Shown: positions 10,258-21,127, counted from the stretch's first letter. The stretch: DNA of 64,000 nt from Cinclus cinclus (GCF_963662255.1 NW_026912212.1:434001-498000); one strand, 5' to 3'. Made by a program: numbers and translations. The notes: generated by a model not told the origin, from the sequence alone.

Positions 10258-10945
10258 CTACCCAGTAACTTTTCCCATAGTAGTGCAAGTTTCTAAGTTG
10301 TGCTTATTATAGCAGGCCGAATAGATATGTGTGTGGAAGGCAAGGGTGGATACCGTGTGTCCACTGTACCGGATTGTCTGGTAAGGCTTGGAACAAGCAT
10401 CAGCTCTGTTTCCTTTTATCATGATGAGCAATAGGATGACTCTCAGGACTATGTTCATCCCTCTGCCTCCCTCAAGGCCTACGGGGTTGCTGCCAGTAGC
10501 CGAGGTTTGTTTCATCTTCTCCTTCTCGGCAGCAGGGACTATGTCCTGGGGTGTCCCACTTTGTCCTTTTCTTCTGGTGTTGTTTCTTACTTTTGTTCCA
10601 GCTTTTAGCTTTATCCCCAGGACCAGGTACAGCAGTAAGAGCACGGTATACACAACCCTTTCTGGCACTCTTTTGCCAAAACCTTTGCTTTGGCTTTTGT
10701 TTTTTGTTTTGGCTTTTTTTTTTTTGTTTGCTTTGTCCCATTCTCAAATAACGCCCACCAATTGTGATCATTAATTTCGATTTCTCCTTGTGCTGATAGG
10801 GTATTAAGTACCTTAATAGTTTCCTTCTATTCATTTCTTCTACATTGGATACGTGATGCGAATGGGAGGTACCCACCATAGGAATGACTCCACCACAACT
10901 CGGTACAATATGGACACCTTTTCTTGATGAACGGGCTACAATCAC
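10258..10945 (-). pseudogene. Old ERV env leader and SU start, left copy
   Basis: Two overlapping open pieces (10472-10945 and 10258-10668) cover a Lys/Gln-rich leader and then a signal-peptide-like stretch beginning MNIVLRVILLLIM, followed by a short cysteine-containing ectodomain start. The transmembrane subunit is absent, because the element is cut by the junction with segment A. Relative to the right copy, this copy keeps 10 bases around 10908 that are missing on the right, so the frames differ between the two. Confidence 0.65.
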
Positions 10946-11083
10946 ACCCAGGTTCAGGACAGGTGACTTTCAGTCCTGACTGGGAGGCCTTTGAGAAGAA
11001 TTGATCTGGTATCCACAGCAAGTCCTCCGAATTCGCACTTTGAGGCCTCTGGGCTCGGATGTCACGGTCCAACCTGTCTTGGC

Positions 11084-11473
11084 TTAATCGTATGTATGGC
11101 AAATCCTAGAGGTATGGTTTGAGCTAAAATTCTCTTCTTCCTTAATTCTCGCAAGTCTTTGTTGATTGTTATTATGTAGTTTTGAAGAGAAGGGTCCTGA
11201 ACTAAGCCGGATCAAGGCGTACTCCTTTAGGGTAAGGCATACCATCCAGCATTTCATATGGTGAAATCCCTGTTTTCGAATTTGGCGTTGCCATGTATTA
11301 GACAGGGCCAGTGGGAGGCACTTTGTCCATGGCATTTTAGTCTCAATCATTAATTTTGACAGCTGCTGTTCTAAAGGTTGATTCATCATTTCAACTCTTC
11401 CAGAACTCTGAGGGTGCCAGGGTGTATGATACTCCCAGCTGATGCCTAGTGCCGAGGTCAGTAACTTCAGCAC
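11084..11473 (-). pseudogene. Old ERV integrase C-terminal half, left copy
   Basis: The minus-strand frame contains the HTPWHPQSSGRVE stretch, which carries the third acidic residue of the integrase DDE catalytic triad, and downstream family-typical residues. It is separated from the rest of pol by the solo LTR at 11474-11971. The frame ends early and later sequence shows only fragments, so it is non-functional. Confidence 0.8.
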
Positions 11474-11971
11474 TGTAATAAAAACAACATAAAAATTGTT
11501 CATTAAAATAGAAGGACTACCAAGAGTTCAATAGAATAACAAAGAATAAAACCAGATCTGAGAGGGCACAAGTCATGCACCCGTAGTCCACAAGAATGTC
11601 TTGATTAGTTTGAGCTGAGTTAATTAACCATACCTAAGTATCCATTGTTCAACGTGTAAAAAGGATCTACTGATAAGGCAGAGGTTCTGCCGGGAAGAGG
11701 AGTCTTCTTCATTCCAACGACCACAGGAGGGCAAAGTACGACCCCTATCAACAGGCAGTGCAAGCGCAGACACGATTGCAAAAGGGACACGTACACCAGA
11801 AACAAGGGGTATAAAACCCAAAGGACTGAGAGAGGAAAGTGCGCGCCGTTGGTGGAGTGCTAACTCCCGGCCGCCCAGCGCTGCTTTTGCTTGTTACCGC
11901 TTGCTTAATAAATTCCCCTTGTTGATGTTCAATTGGCTCTGAGTCAGTGTGTGTGACAAACACTTATAACA
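11474..11971 (+). mobile_element. Solo LTR of the second ERV family, left copy
   Basis: 498 bp, TG…CA ends, flanked on both sides by AGCAC (11469-11473 and 11972-11976), a 5 bp target duplication. Sense is on the plus strand: TATAAAA at 11810-11816 and AATAAA at 11907-11912. It lies opposite to the host element and to the neighbouring provirus of the same family. By eye it differs from the provirus LTRs at a dozen or more positions, so it is an older insertion. The identical insertion exists in the right half (57206-57703). Confidence 0.95.
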
Positions 11972-11976
11972 AGCAC

Positions 11977-12558
11977 TTCCAATGTAAAGTGTGTCCCTGG
12001 TCTGAGTCTATTGCTCGGACCAGCCCATACCTTGGTATTATGTGTTCTGTCAATATTCTGGCTACCACTTGTGATGTGTCTCCAGCTGCAGGGTATGCCT
12101 CTACCCAGTGGCTTAATTGGTTTACTATTACTAGTAAATATGTCTATCTTCCTATTTTTGGTGATTCTGTAAAATCTATTTGTATTCTTTCAAAGGGTCT
12201 GTAAGCAGTTTTCCATCCTCCTGACGGACCTTGTTGCATACCTTTTTTTATGAATTTTCTGACAAGTTAAACAACCTTGTCCTTGCACTACTCTCGAAGA
12301 TCTGTCTATAAACAATTTTTCTCCATCCTTAAGTTTAACGTCTTCCAAGTCAGGTCTAGTTTTTCTTTGTAATTCTATAATGTCCACACAATTATATTTT
12401 AAGTTTTCTCCTGGTTCCCCATATAGGAATTGTGCAGGACTTTGAGCAGTTGTTGCTTTTAGCTCTAAATTTGGGGAAGTAATTAGAATAGCTTCATATT
12501 TTAATATTTAGGCATCGGTTAGCCATTTCTCAGCTTTTTGATTCAGAATTCCCCTGAC
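11977..12558 (-). pseudogene. Old ERV pol relic (RNase H end to integrase core), left copy
   Basis: Minus-strand pieces match the connection/RNase H region, a CLTCQKIHKK stretch corresponding to the integrase zinc-binding pair of cysteines, and IDSDQG with the second DDE aspartate. Stops and internal deletions are frequent: about 400 bases expected between RNase H and the zinc region are missing. It is continuous with 21133-21400 once the provirus is disregarded. Confidence 0.75.
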
Positions 12559-12563
12559 ATGAT

Positions 12564-13061
12564 TGTTATAAGTGTTTGTCACACACACTGACTCAGAGCC
12601 AATTGAACATCAACAAGGGGAATTTATTAAGCAAGCGGTAACAAGCAAAAGCAGCGCTGGGCGGCCGGGAGTTAGCACTCCACCAACGGCGCGCGCTTTC
12701 CTCTCTCAGTCCTTTGGGTTTTATACCCCTTGTTTCTGCTGTACGTGTCTCTTTTGCAATCGTGTCTCCGCTGGCGCTGCCTGTTGATAGGGGTCGTACT
12801 TTGCCCTCCGGTGGTCGTTGCAATGAAGAAGACTCCTCTTCCCGGCAGAACCTCTGCCTTATCAGTAGATCCTTTTTACACGTTGAACAATGGACACTTA
12901 AGTATGGTTAATTAACTCAGCTCAAACTAATCAAGACATTCTTATGGACTACGGGTGCATGACTTGTGCCCTCTCAGATCTGGTTTTATTCTTTGTTATT
13001 TTATTGAACTCTTGGTAGTCCTTCTATTTTAATGAACAATTTTTATGTTGTTTTTATTACA
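12564..13061 (-). repeat. 3' LTR of the young provirus
   Basis: 498 bp with TGTAATAA…TTATAACA ends in sense direction. TATA box (TATAAAA) at 12719-12725 and polyadenylation hexamer AATAAA at 12623-12628, which places U3 at roughly 12690-13061, R at roughly 12605-12690 and U5 below that. All spacing is as expected for a functional retroviral LTR. Confidence 0.95.
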
Positions 13062-13082
13062 ATCCCTCCTTTTTTTTTTTTC
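13062..13082 (-). other. Polypurine tract of the young provirus
   Basis: In sense direction a run of A residues, then GGAGGGAT directly before the TGTAATAA start of the 3' LTR. This is the expected plus-strand primer position. Confidence 0.85.
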
Positions 13083-14401
13083 TTTCATAATTTGTTCATT
13101 AAATCTTTTTAATTCTTGATAGCTCAATGCAAGCTCTTTTCCCACCTCCTCATTATTTAAGATGTGCTCGTATTTAGCTTTAATTAACATCAGGTGAGCA
13201 GCTTCTAATCGCCCTTTGACAATTTCTATGATCTTATTAAAGATGCAAGGTCCGAAAGTTAATCCGAACACCAGAAATAACAAAGGACCTGCAATTGTAG
13301 ATAGCAGAGTAGTAAGCCAGGGAGAACTGTTAAACCAAGTTTCATACCAGGACTGTTGAGCTTCTCCTTCTCACCTTTTTTGCTCTAGCCTTTCTCTCAG
13401 TTTAGCCATTGTATCTCTAACAATCCCGGTGTGATCTGCATAAATGCAACATTCTTCTTTAAGTGCTGCACACAGTCCTCCTTGCTGAAGGAAGATTAAA
13501 TCCAGCCCCCTTCGGTTTTGTAATACTACCTCAGATAAAGATCGAACAGATTTTTCTAAGGCTGTGATTGATTCTTCTATTCTAGCTAAATCTTCATCTA
13601 CTGCTATCCTTAATGTATTAAATTCTGTTGTTTGTCTCACTAGGGAAGCTATTCCTGTACCAGCTCCCTCAGTGCCCACCAACATAAGTGTGGCTACAGT
13701 AAGAGCTGTAAAGGGCTCTCTTTTTTGTAAATGATGTTCTGGGGTATTTTGGGCTTGATATACATATTCCTCTGGATGGTATATAATTTTGGGGTCTCTT
13801 TTACCACTGGGTTAGGACTGACACCCACTAGGTCTTTTGGAGCTATTTCTTTCTTTATTAGTATTAATCTTCCTCGGTCTGTGCCAGGTTCCCAAAATCG
13901 AATTCACCAGATTTTCCCAGTATTTCACCCTGGATCCTGTGGATTGGTTATGTTAAGGTAAATCATCCAACAGGTATTTCGATTTCTCCCTAGCACTGTG
14001 TCATCATATCCATGTTTGGGTATTTGACATCCAGGTTGTCCTCACCTGACTCTAAGGTATCTGTCTTGGCCTGCCCCCGGTTCCCAATCAGAGGCAATAG
14101 TTTCGCATCCCCAATATGCACAATAGTAATGTCCAGGCCAATTGCAATAACCCCATCCTGGATTTGAGCTTGGGCACATATAAAAGGCCTTAGATTGTAC
14201 TTGTCTTTTGTATGTGTTATCAGTCCCTGCTCGAATAATTGAGCTCAAATGTGTTTGGAAGCTTGGGGCTGCAGTTGTAATTGTTGAGTTTATAACTATC
14301 GAGTCTTCTATTTGTATCAAAGACCATTTGAAAGGTTGATGCTTGTTCGCATAAGCATCTACTTGGCTGATTTGTATATATATTACAGCTAAAATTCCCA
14401 T
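13083..14401 (-). pseudogene. Provirus env, shortened and broken
   Basis: The SU start is open from 14401 to 14042 and contains a signal-like N-terminus and a CAYWGCET stretch typical of class I SU. About 360 bases separate it from the TM piece (13371-13685), far less than a normal SU, so an internal deletion is inferred. The two pieces are in different frames. TM shows a heptad-rich region, an immunosuppressive-domain-like stretch and the CX6CC motif (C-AALKEE-CC) of gamma-type envelopes. A TGA at 13371-13373 then cuts it before the membrane anchor, which remains readable in the same frame down to about 13083. Not functional as an envelope. Confidence 0.8.
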
Positions 14402-15208
14402 AACCTGCCAAGAAGGGTGTGGTCCTGGTGGATTTTTATTTTTAATTCCTTTGTGTTTTAATGTGAATTTTTTTTTTTTTTTTTTTGCACCCCCCCTTCT
14501 GGGTCTATGAGTGATTTCTGGGATTTAAAATCCTTGAGGCAGTTCTCGGAACATTTCTGAATTGTTCCAGTCTGTGGGTTCTCTCCTCCACCTTTTCTTA
14601 TCCCTCTGCCTCGCTCGCCGACTCGGTTGCTTCGAGCCGCGAGGGGAACCATCTTCTCGGCAGCAAGGATATTCTTCAGGAGGGCCATGTCGTTTTTTTG
14701 TTGCCTCTTTTTATAAGATTCCCAGTTCTTATCCTTCACTTGTGGTGAAGAACACCAGACCCCAGGTACTGCTTTTCTACAATTTCCCTTAATGATTTTA
14801 GCTATGAAAGGAACTGGTTCATTAGGATGGAAGCAATAATTTTCTGACTTTGCCCCCCCTTGTGAATACCCTTCCCCTTCATGTAAAATCCTTTTAGTAA
14901 GCTCCCGTTTTAGTTGATAGCAATTCTTACAAACACTGCTAGGTGGACTTCCTCTCTAACAATGGACCCACCACCGTTCTTGGCAAATTTTACAAACAAA
15001 ACATACAAATGGATAACAACCACAATCCTTGTTCGAGCAATATGTCTTGAAATATCCAGTTATCAAGTAGTTACACTTAATTTCGCTGTCTCATTGTACC
15101 CGAACTACCTTCACAGTGTTCATTTAAGTCCGTTTTAGGGTGACTCTAAGATCTCCTGGAGCGCTGGTTACTTTCCAGGGTTCCTCGGAGGAGGGGTGTA
15201 TAGGTCCT
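14402..15208 (-). other. Provirus pol-env interval with leader-like frame and A-tract
   Basis: Between the pol stop and the SU start lies a 93-codon open frame (14458-14739), rich in Lys and Gln, ending at a run of about 18 A residues in sense direction. It resembles in position and composition the long env leader of the old element. It is not in frame with the SU start. Nothing else is recognised in 14740-15208. Confidence 0.5.
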
Positions 15209-18200
15209 TTATCCTGCTTGCATGAGTCCAGCCTTTTTCCGCGGTTCTGATGGCAGTTTCTGTGGTAACACAACATAGGGACCTTCCCAAGTTGGAGTTA
15301 ACGTATTTTCTTTCCATGTTTTAACCAAAACCTTATCACCCACTTTTATATTGTGAATTGCTAAGTCAAGAGGAGGTCTTTGTACCAATAATCCAGCTTT
15401 TCTGAGTTTATCACGAGCTTGTGTCAGCTGTATTATGTAATGATTAATTTGTTGATTACTTATCTCGGGATGATCTGCTGCAGCATCCATACTATACGGC
15501 ATTCCATAAAGCATTTCAAAGGGGGAAATCCCTACATCAGTCCGGGGTTGAGTGCGTATATTTAGCAAAGCTAAAGGTAAACATTTTACCCAAGATAATT
15601 GTGTTTCATACATCAGCTTGGTTAGTTGTTTCTTTATTTCTCCATTTATTCTTTCTACTTTCCCCGAACTCTGTGGGTGCCAAGGAGTGTGATACTTCCA
15701 TTTTGTCCCCAGGGCTGAAACAATTTCTTTAGCGATTTTAGATGTAAAATGTGCCCCCCTGTCTGAATCTATCACCTCTATTAACCCATATCGAGGGATG
15801 ATATCTTCTAGCAAAATTTTCACCACTGCTTGTGTAGTTGCTCTAGAGGTAGAAAAAGCTTCTACAAAATGGGTTAAATGGTCAATTATCACTTACAAAT
15901 GTTTGTATCTCCCTACCTTAGGCAAATCAGTAAAGTCAATTTGAATGTGTGAAAAAGGTCTGTACGCTAAATCCCTTCCCCCAGCTTCCCGTTGTCTCCA
16001 CTGCTTCTTATTCACCTTTTGACAGGTTAAACATCGTTGTGTGACCTGTTTGGCTAAGTTATACATCCCAATACAGACATATTTAATAGCAAAATGATCT
16101 ATCAAGGCTTGTGTACCCCAGTGAGTTTTGGAGTGGATGGCTTCCAAAATTCTTCGGGCTACCGGTTTTGGAAGAACTTCGCGACCGTCTGGCAATTCTC
16201 GTTTATTTCCCTTCTTCACTACCCCCATTTCATTCAATTTCTGTTGTTCTCTCTCAGTGAATGTGAGTATTTGAATTGGCCCGTGATAATAACAATGCGT
16301 CTTAGTGGGGTTCAAACAGACACATTCTATCTTATCTATTTTGGAATCTTCCCAGCAAAGCATACAAGGTAATTTGTTTAAATCTTTTTCACAAAAGGAG
16401 CAATTTCTCTTAACTCCTGCAGCCTTTTCTTTTAATACCCTGAGGGCTGCGGCCTTTGCTTCGTGATCTGCTAGGTTATTTCCCCTCACTCGATTGTTTA
16501 CTCCAGTCTGGTGCCCTTTTACATGGACCACAGCTATTTCAGTGGGCCACCTTAGAGCCTGTAAAACCTTCCTTACTAAATCTTCATGAATTAATCTTTT
16601 TCCTTGGGAACTAATTAAACCTCTCTCTTCTCAAATTTTTCCAAAGGTATGCACCACCCCATAAGCATATTTTGAGTCTGTAAAGATTGTTCTTGCTTTT
16701 CCTCTCAATAATTTCAGTGCTCGCCATACAGCATACAATTCACAAGCCTGCGCTGACCACACAGAATTTAGTGGTCCTGATTCTATTACCTCTAGGGTCT
16801 TTCTATTAATTACTGCATAACCAGATTTTCTCCTTTCTTCAACTACTCGGGAAGACCCATCCACAAACAGTTTTTCCCCATATTCTAATTCTTCCTCTTC
16901 TAGGTCTGGTCTGATTTTTGTTTGTTCTTCTATTACCCTTGAACAATCATGCCTTAAGTTTTCACTCGGTTCCCCATATAAAAATTGGGCGGGATTTTGG
17001 AGAGAGGTAGTCTCTAAGCTCAATTTAGGAGAAGATATAAGGATCTTTTCATATTTTAAAAGCCGAGCATCAGTTATCTATTTGTCTGCTTTCTGTTGGA
17101 GGACCCCCCTTATGTTGTGAGGAGACAAAACATGCAACTCTCCCCCGAAAGTGATTTTTACAGCTTCTTCTACTAACAGAGCAGCAGCCACTATCGACTG
17201 CAAACATGTTGGCCAACCCCTTGATACTGGATCTAGTAATTTAGATAGGTAGGCCACAGGCTTTTTACTACCAGCCCAATCCTGGGCTAACACCCCATAT
17301 GCTGTTCCTTCCGTTGTGTTTACAGAGAGATAAAAAGGCCTTTTTAAATCTGGGAGGCTTAATACAGGTGCATTTACCAACTCTGTCTTGAGAATTTGTA
17401 ATTTGTCTTCATCTAACTGATTCCACTTAAGTAAACCAGTCTTGGTTAATTTTTCATATAAAAATTTTACTTTCCCACTAAACCCCTCAATCCATTGTCT
17501 ACAATATCTAAATAATCCCAGTAATTGCCTCACCTCTCGTTTTGTTTGTAGCCTTGGCATAGATAAGATCCCTTTTATTCTATCCAGATCTATCTTTTTC
17601 ATTCCTTGCTTCAGCCTGTATCCCAGGTATTTTACTTCTTCTACAAATTGGAGTTTAGATTTTGATACCTTCAGTCCTTTTAAACTAAGGAAGTTCAACA
17701 GCTTTATGCTCTCTTGCCTTACCACCCATTCCTCTTTGCCAGCAATCAACAAGTCATCCGCATATTGAATCAACACGGCCCCTTCTCCTAACTTATAATC
17801 ACTTAGTAATTGTTCAAGTGCTTGGCCGAACAAATTGGGGGACTCAGTAAATCCTTGAGGAAGAACCGTCCAGCGAAGCTGCTGTTTTCTATGAGTATCT
17901 GGGTCTTCCCACTCAAATGCAAAATAATCCCTACAATTCTTTTTCAAGGGGCACGCCCAAAAAGCATCTTTTAAATCTATTACACTATACCATTGATTAT
18001 CAGGTCCTAATTGGCTCAACAGGGTGTAAGGGTTTGCTACTACGGGAAATCGTTCCACGGTTCTTTTATTAATTTCCCGTAAATCATGTACTAACCGGTA
18101 TTTCCCATCAGGTTTCTTAACAGGGAGAATGGGTGTATTAAAAGGGGACATGCAGGGTTCCAACAATCCTTGTTTTAGAAGTCTTTCAACTTCGGGTTTT

Positions 18201-18730
18201 ATCCCCATTTTCCCTTCATCTGAAATTGGATATTGCTTAATCTTTACTGGAATGTCAGGGTCTTTCAATGTCACTTCAAACGGTTCTATCTCCAATCGAC
18301 CCACAGTGTCGGGGGTATACCAAACTTCTGGGTTTATTTCCTGTTCATCCTCTACTCGCAATGGACATAATTTTACTGTTAATCGTTTATTTTCTATACT
18401 AATTTCAATTCCTAATTCTACCATAAGATCTCTTCCTAAAAGATTGTAATCAGCTTCAGGTACCAACAGGAGGGTTCCTAAACCCAATTTTGAGCTGCTT
18501 TCAAAAGCTACATCTTTAATCACAGGTACACTAAAAGGTTCTCCCTTCGCTCCCACAACTTGGATTCTTTCTTTTGATATTTTACATCCTAAAGGGAGGC
18601 TTTGTACTGTGGACCTTTCTGCTCCAGTGTCAATTAAAAACTCAATTTCCTGTTGCTGGGGACCTACTTTCAGCTTTACCAGGGGCTCTGATCTTTCTCG
18701 GGTCCCCAGCAAATAGAGCCCTTGACCCCC
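15209..18730 (-). pseudogene. Provirus pol (protease, RT, RNase H, integrase) with three stops
   Basis: Continues in the gag frame directly after the gag UAG. Visible in order: protease LIDTGAERST; reverse transcriptase with LPQGFTESP and the YADD box; RNase H with FVDGSS, the CELYAVW glutamate and TDSKYAYG; integrase with an HSKTH/CLTC zinc site, DDE residues in IQIDF, IDSDRG and SSGKVE; and a C-terminal GPYVVL module typical of gamma/epsilon integrases. The single frame is kept for about 1170 codons and broken only by TAG at 17078-17080 (before RNase H), TGA at 16631-16633 (inside RNase H) and TAA at 15893-15895 (inside the integrase core). True end TAA at 15209-15211. Loss of function is certain for RNase H and integrase, while protease and RT remain open. 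Confidence 0.93.
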
Positions 18731-18733
18731 CTA
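18719..18733 (-). promoter_or_regulatory. Gag-pol UAG readthrough site
   Basis: TAG, then GGG GGT CAA GGG in sense direction, with pol in the same frame and no start codon needed. In gammaretroviruses, a purine-rich 3' context (G directly after UAG) and a downstream pseudoknot allow suppression. The context is seen here; the pseudoknot was not tested. Confidence 0.75.
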
Positions 18734-20254
18734 ATCTTCCTTAAATTCTTTCTCATCTGCAATCCTTTTCCGACAATCTCTCCGAAAATGCCCTCTCTTT
18801 CCACAATAATAACAAGTCCCCTGGGTGCCCTCCTTTTCTCTAGGCACATTTCTGGTTCTAGGAGGGCCCGCCTTCGAGGGGAATCGACTAGTTGTTACCC
18901 GTTGCCCCTCACGTACTACTGCCATCATTACTTTAGCCTGCTTCCTGTGTCCTTCTTCCTCTCTCCGGACATACACCTTCTGCGCTTCCCGCAACAATTC
19001 ATCTAAACCACGATCATGCCAATCCTCAATTTTCTCTAACTTTTTCCTGATGTCAGGCCAAGATTTTGCTACAAATTGAGTTTTTAATAACACTTGACCT
19101 TCTGGAGTATCAGGATTCACTCCGGAATATAGTTGAAATGACCTTCGGAGCCTCTCTATCCATTCAGTAGGGTCTTCATCTTTCTTTTGGCTTTCACAGA
19201 AGGCTTTATTTACATTTTGTCCCCGAGGGACAGATTCCCGGATTCCTTGGATTAGGATAGTTCTTAAATCTGCCATATGGGCTCGGTGCTGTGGATTTTG
19301 CTTATCCCAGTTGGGGCATTGCAATGGCCACTTCACATCAGCTTGGGGACCTGCCTGGTGGTCCCTGTCCCACACCCTCATTCCCGCTGTTCTGATCATT
19401 CTCCTTTCCTCAGAAGAGAACAAAATTCCTATGATAGACTGCATTTCATCCCACGTATATATATTGGGACCCAAAAATTGATCAACCCTTTCCGCCACCC
19501 CAAGGGGATCTTCTAGCAAATGTCCCATCTCTTTCTTGAATTCTCTAACATCTCCAGAATTAAGGGGCACTTCTACATAGCCTATGCCCGGTATTTGGGC
19601 AGGCTGCCCCTGTTGTCCAGCATTTGGATTAGGGATCATCCCCAGGCCCACTTCTCTTAATGGATACAGGGTTGGACCTTCTCTATCCCTCCTAGACTGG
19701 CTGCGAGTGATCCTTCGGTTATCTTCGGATCTTAACTCGTGGTTCCCCAATTCTCGTTCCCCGGATTCTTCTTCATGATCTGACTCTAGGACTTGTGCCT
19801 GGGGAGGTGGGGGAACTGGGAGAGGAGGAGATATGTATGGCGGGGGGGGAGCAGTCGGGACCTCCTCGGATCGTTTAGATTTCTTTTTTCCTCCCCAGGT
19901 GTTTAGGGCAAACAATCCAGTCCTAGTTTCTCCCACTATCCAAAGGGCAGCATATTCACTTTCTTCCAGGCAAAAAGGTTCTTTAGAGTTTACATAAATA
20001 TTTAATGCCTGGCAAATCCAATTTTTGGAACTTCCGAATACTGGCCAAAACAGATTATCCCCACGGATCTGTTTCCCTCCCCACACCTCCATACAATAAT
20101 GTATCATTTTGACCTTATCCTTCCCTTTCCTAGAAGAATAATCATTCCAATATTTAATCATCATCCCTAACGGACTGTCAGGGGGTATCTGGGGGAGCTT
20201 TACTGGGGTCCCCTTACCCATGGGATCAGAGGGCTTGCTTTTCCCCTGTCCCAT
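18731..20254 (-). CDS. gag: Provirus gag polyprotein (open)
   Basis: 507 codons, structural polyprotein that would assemble the virus core. The chosen start gives MGQGKSKP, a glycine-2 myristoylation signal as in gammaretroviral matrix, in context AAGATGG. The frame itself stays open 27 codons further upstream (to 20335). Residues about 150-175 hold overlapping late-domain motifs PTAP and PPPY (PTAPPPPY). The capsid part ends in a Lys/Glu/Arg-rich stretch like the gammaretroviral 'charged assembly helix'. A single CCHC knuckle, CYYCGKRGHFRRDC, lies near the C-terminus (nucleocapsid). It ends at TAG 18731-18733, followed by GGGGGTCAAGGG, resembling the murine leukaemia virus readthrough context. 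No damage seen. Confidence 0.9.
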   Translation of the reverse strand: MGQGKSKPSDPMGKGTPVKLPQIPPDSPLGMMIKYWNDYSSRKGKDKVKMIHYCMEVWGGKQIRGDNLFWPVFGSSKNWICQALNIYVNSKEPFCLEESEYAALWIVGETRTGLFALNTWGGKKKSKRSEEVPTAPPPPYISPPLPVPPPPQAQVLESDHEEESGERELGNHELRSEDNRRITRSQSRRDREGPTLYPLREVGLGMIPNPNAGQQGQPAQIPGIGYVEVPLNSGDVREFKKEMGHLLEDPLGVAERVDQFLGPNIYTWDEMQSIIGILFSSEERRMIRTAGMRVWDRDHQAGPQADVKWPLQCPNWDKQNPQHRAHMADLRTILIQGIRESVPRGQNVNKAFCESQKKDEDPTEWIERLRRSFQLYSGVNPDTPEGQVLLKTQFVAKSWPDIRKKLEKIEDWHDRGLDELLREAQKVYVRREEEGHRKQAKVMMAVVREGQRVTTSRFPSKAGPPRTRNVPREKEGTQGTCYYCGKRGHFRRDCRKRIADEKEFKED

Positions 20255-20608
20255 CTTCCAGAACACCAACAAACACTCACACACACGTTTCCCTCTTTTT
20301 GTGGCCCAGTCCCTCGCGGGATTTGGGAACCGCACTACTCAGAGGTCCGCACTCACTTCGCCCACATTGGACGTCTCATTTGCTGTGTCCTGGGATACCC
20401 AACCCCAACCGAGCGGATTCCCAAATATACTTACGCTTCCTGCGTCTTCGCCCGGGGCTTCGTGCACAAAGATTATGGGGTTACCGGTTTTCCTTTGCTT
20501 GTTACCAATTTAGGGTTCGTCGGTAAGGGTCCAGGAGGGTGGACGCAGCACCAAGGCCGCTAAAAGCGGGGCGCCTCCCTGGTGGAGGTCTCCCACCGGG
20601 TTGCCCTT
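20255..20608 (-). other. Provirus 5' leader
   Basis: Untranslated stretch between primer site and gag, about 350 bases, GC-rich. It should hold packaging and dimerisation signals, but I identify none individually. An upstream in-frame start at 20335 could give a gag with an N-terminal extension, as in glycosylated gag of murine viruses; the extension here has only a weak hydrophobic run. Confidence 0.6.
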
Positions 20609-20626
20609 ATCCGAGTCACGGCACCA
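20609..20626 (-). promoter_or_regulatory. Primer binding site, tRNA-His
   Basis: Sense TGGTGCCGTGACTCGGAT, matching all 18 positions complementary to the 3' end of vertebrate tRNA-His (GTG). It lies three bases (AAT) inside the 5' LTR end. Confidence 0.93.
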
Positions 20627-20629
20627 ATT

Positions 20630-21127
20630 TGTTATAAGTGTTTGTCACACACACTGACTCAGAGCCAATTGAACATCAACAAGGGGAATTTATTAAGCAA
20701 GCGGTAACAAGCAAAAGCAGCGCTGGGCGGCCGGGAGTTAGCACTCCACCAACGGCGCGCGCTTTCCTCTCTCAGTCCTTTGGGTTTTATACCCCTTGTT
20801 TCTGCTGTACGTGTCTCTTTTGCAATCGTGTCTCCGCTGGCGCTGCCTGTTGATAGGGGTCGTACTTTGCCCTCCGGTGGTCGTTGCAATGAAGAAGACT
20901 CCTCTTCCCGGCAGAACCTCTGCCTTATCAGTAGATCCTTTTTACACGTTGAACAATGGACACTTAAGTATGGTTAATTAACTCAGCTCAAACTAATCAA
21001 GACATTCTTATGGACTACGGGTGCATGACTTGTGCCCTCTCAGATCTGGTTTTATTCTTTGTTATTTTATTGAACTCTTGGTAGTCCTTCTATTTTAATG
21101 AACAATTTTTATGTTGTTTTTATTACA
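20630..21127 (-). repeat. 5' LTR of the young provirus
   Basis: 498 bp, reading the same as 12564-13061 by direct comparison. TATA box at 20785-20791, polyadenylation hexamer at 20689-20694. Followed on the plus strand by target duplication ATGAT at 21128-21132. Confidence 0.95.

Larger units (their letters stand above)
12564..21127 (-). mobile_element. Complete young provirus, gammaretrovirus-like (minus strand)
   Basis: 8564 bp element with 498 bp LTRs at both ends that I could not tell apart by eye. It is flanked by the 5 bp target duplication ATGAT (12559-12563 and 21128-21132). Order in sense direction: LTR, tRNA-His primer site, gag, UAG, pol, env, polypurine tract, LTR. The right half of the palindrome holds the unoccupied site at 56614-56618. 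Gag is open; pol has three nonsense codons and env a large deletion, a frameshift and a nonsense codon. It therefore cannot encode its own replication, although the insertion is recent. Confidence 0.95.

Noticed and set aside
14458..14739. Separate accessory gene between provirus pol and env
   Set aside because: Position and composition fit an env leader; the end is encoded by an A-tract and it is out of frame with SU, so an independent gene is not supported.
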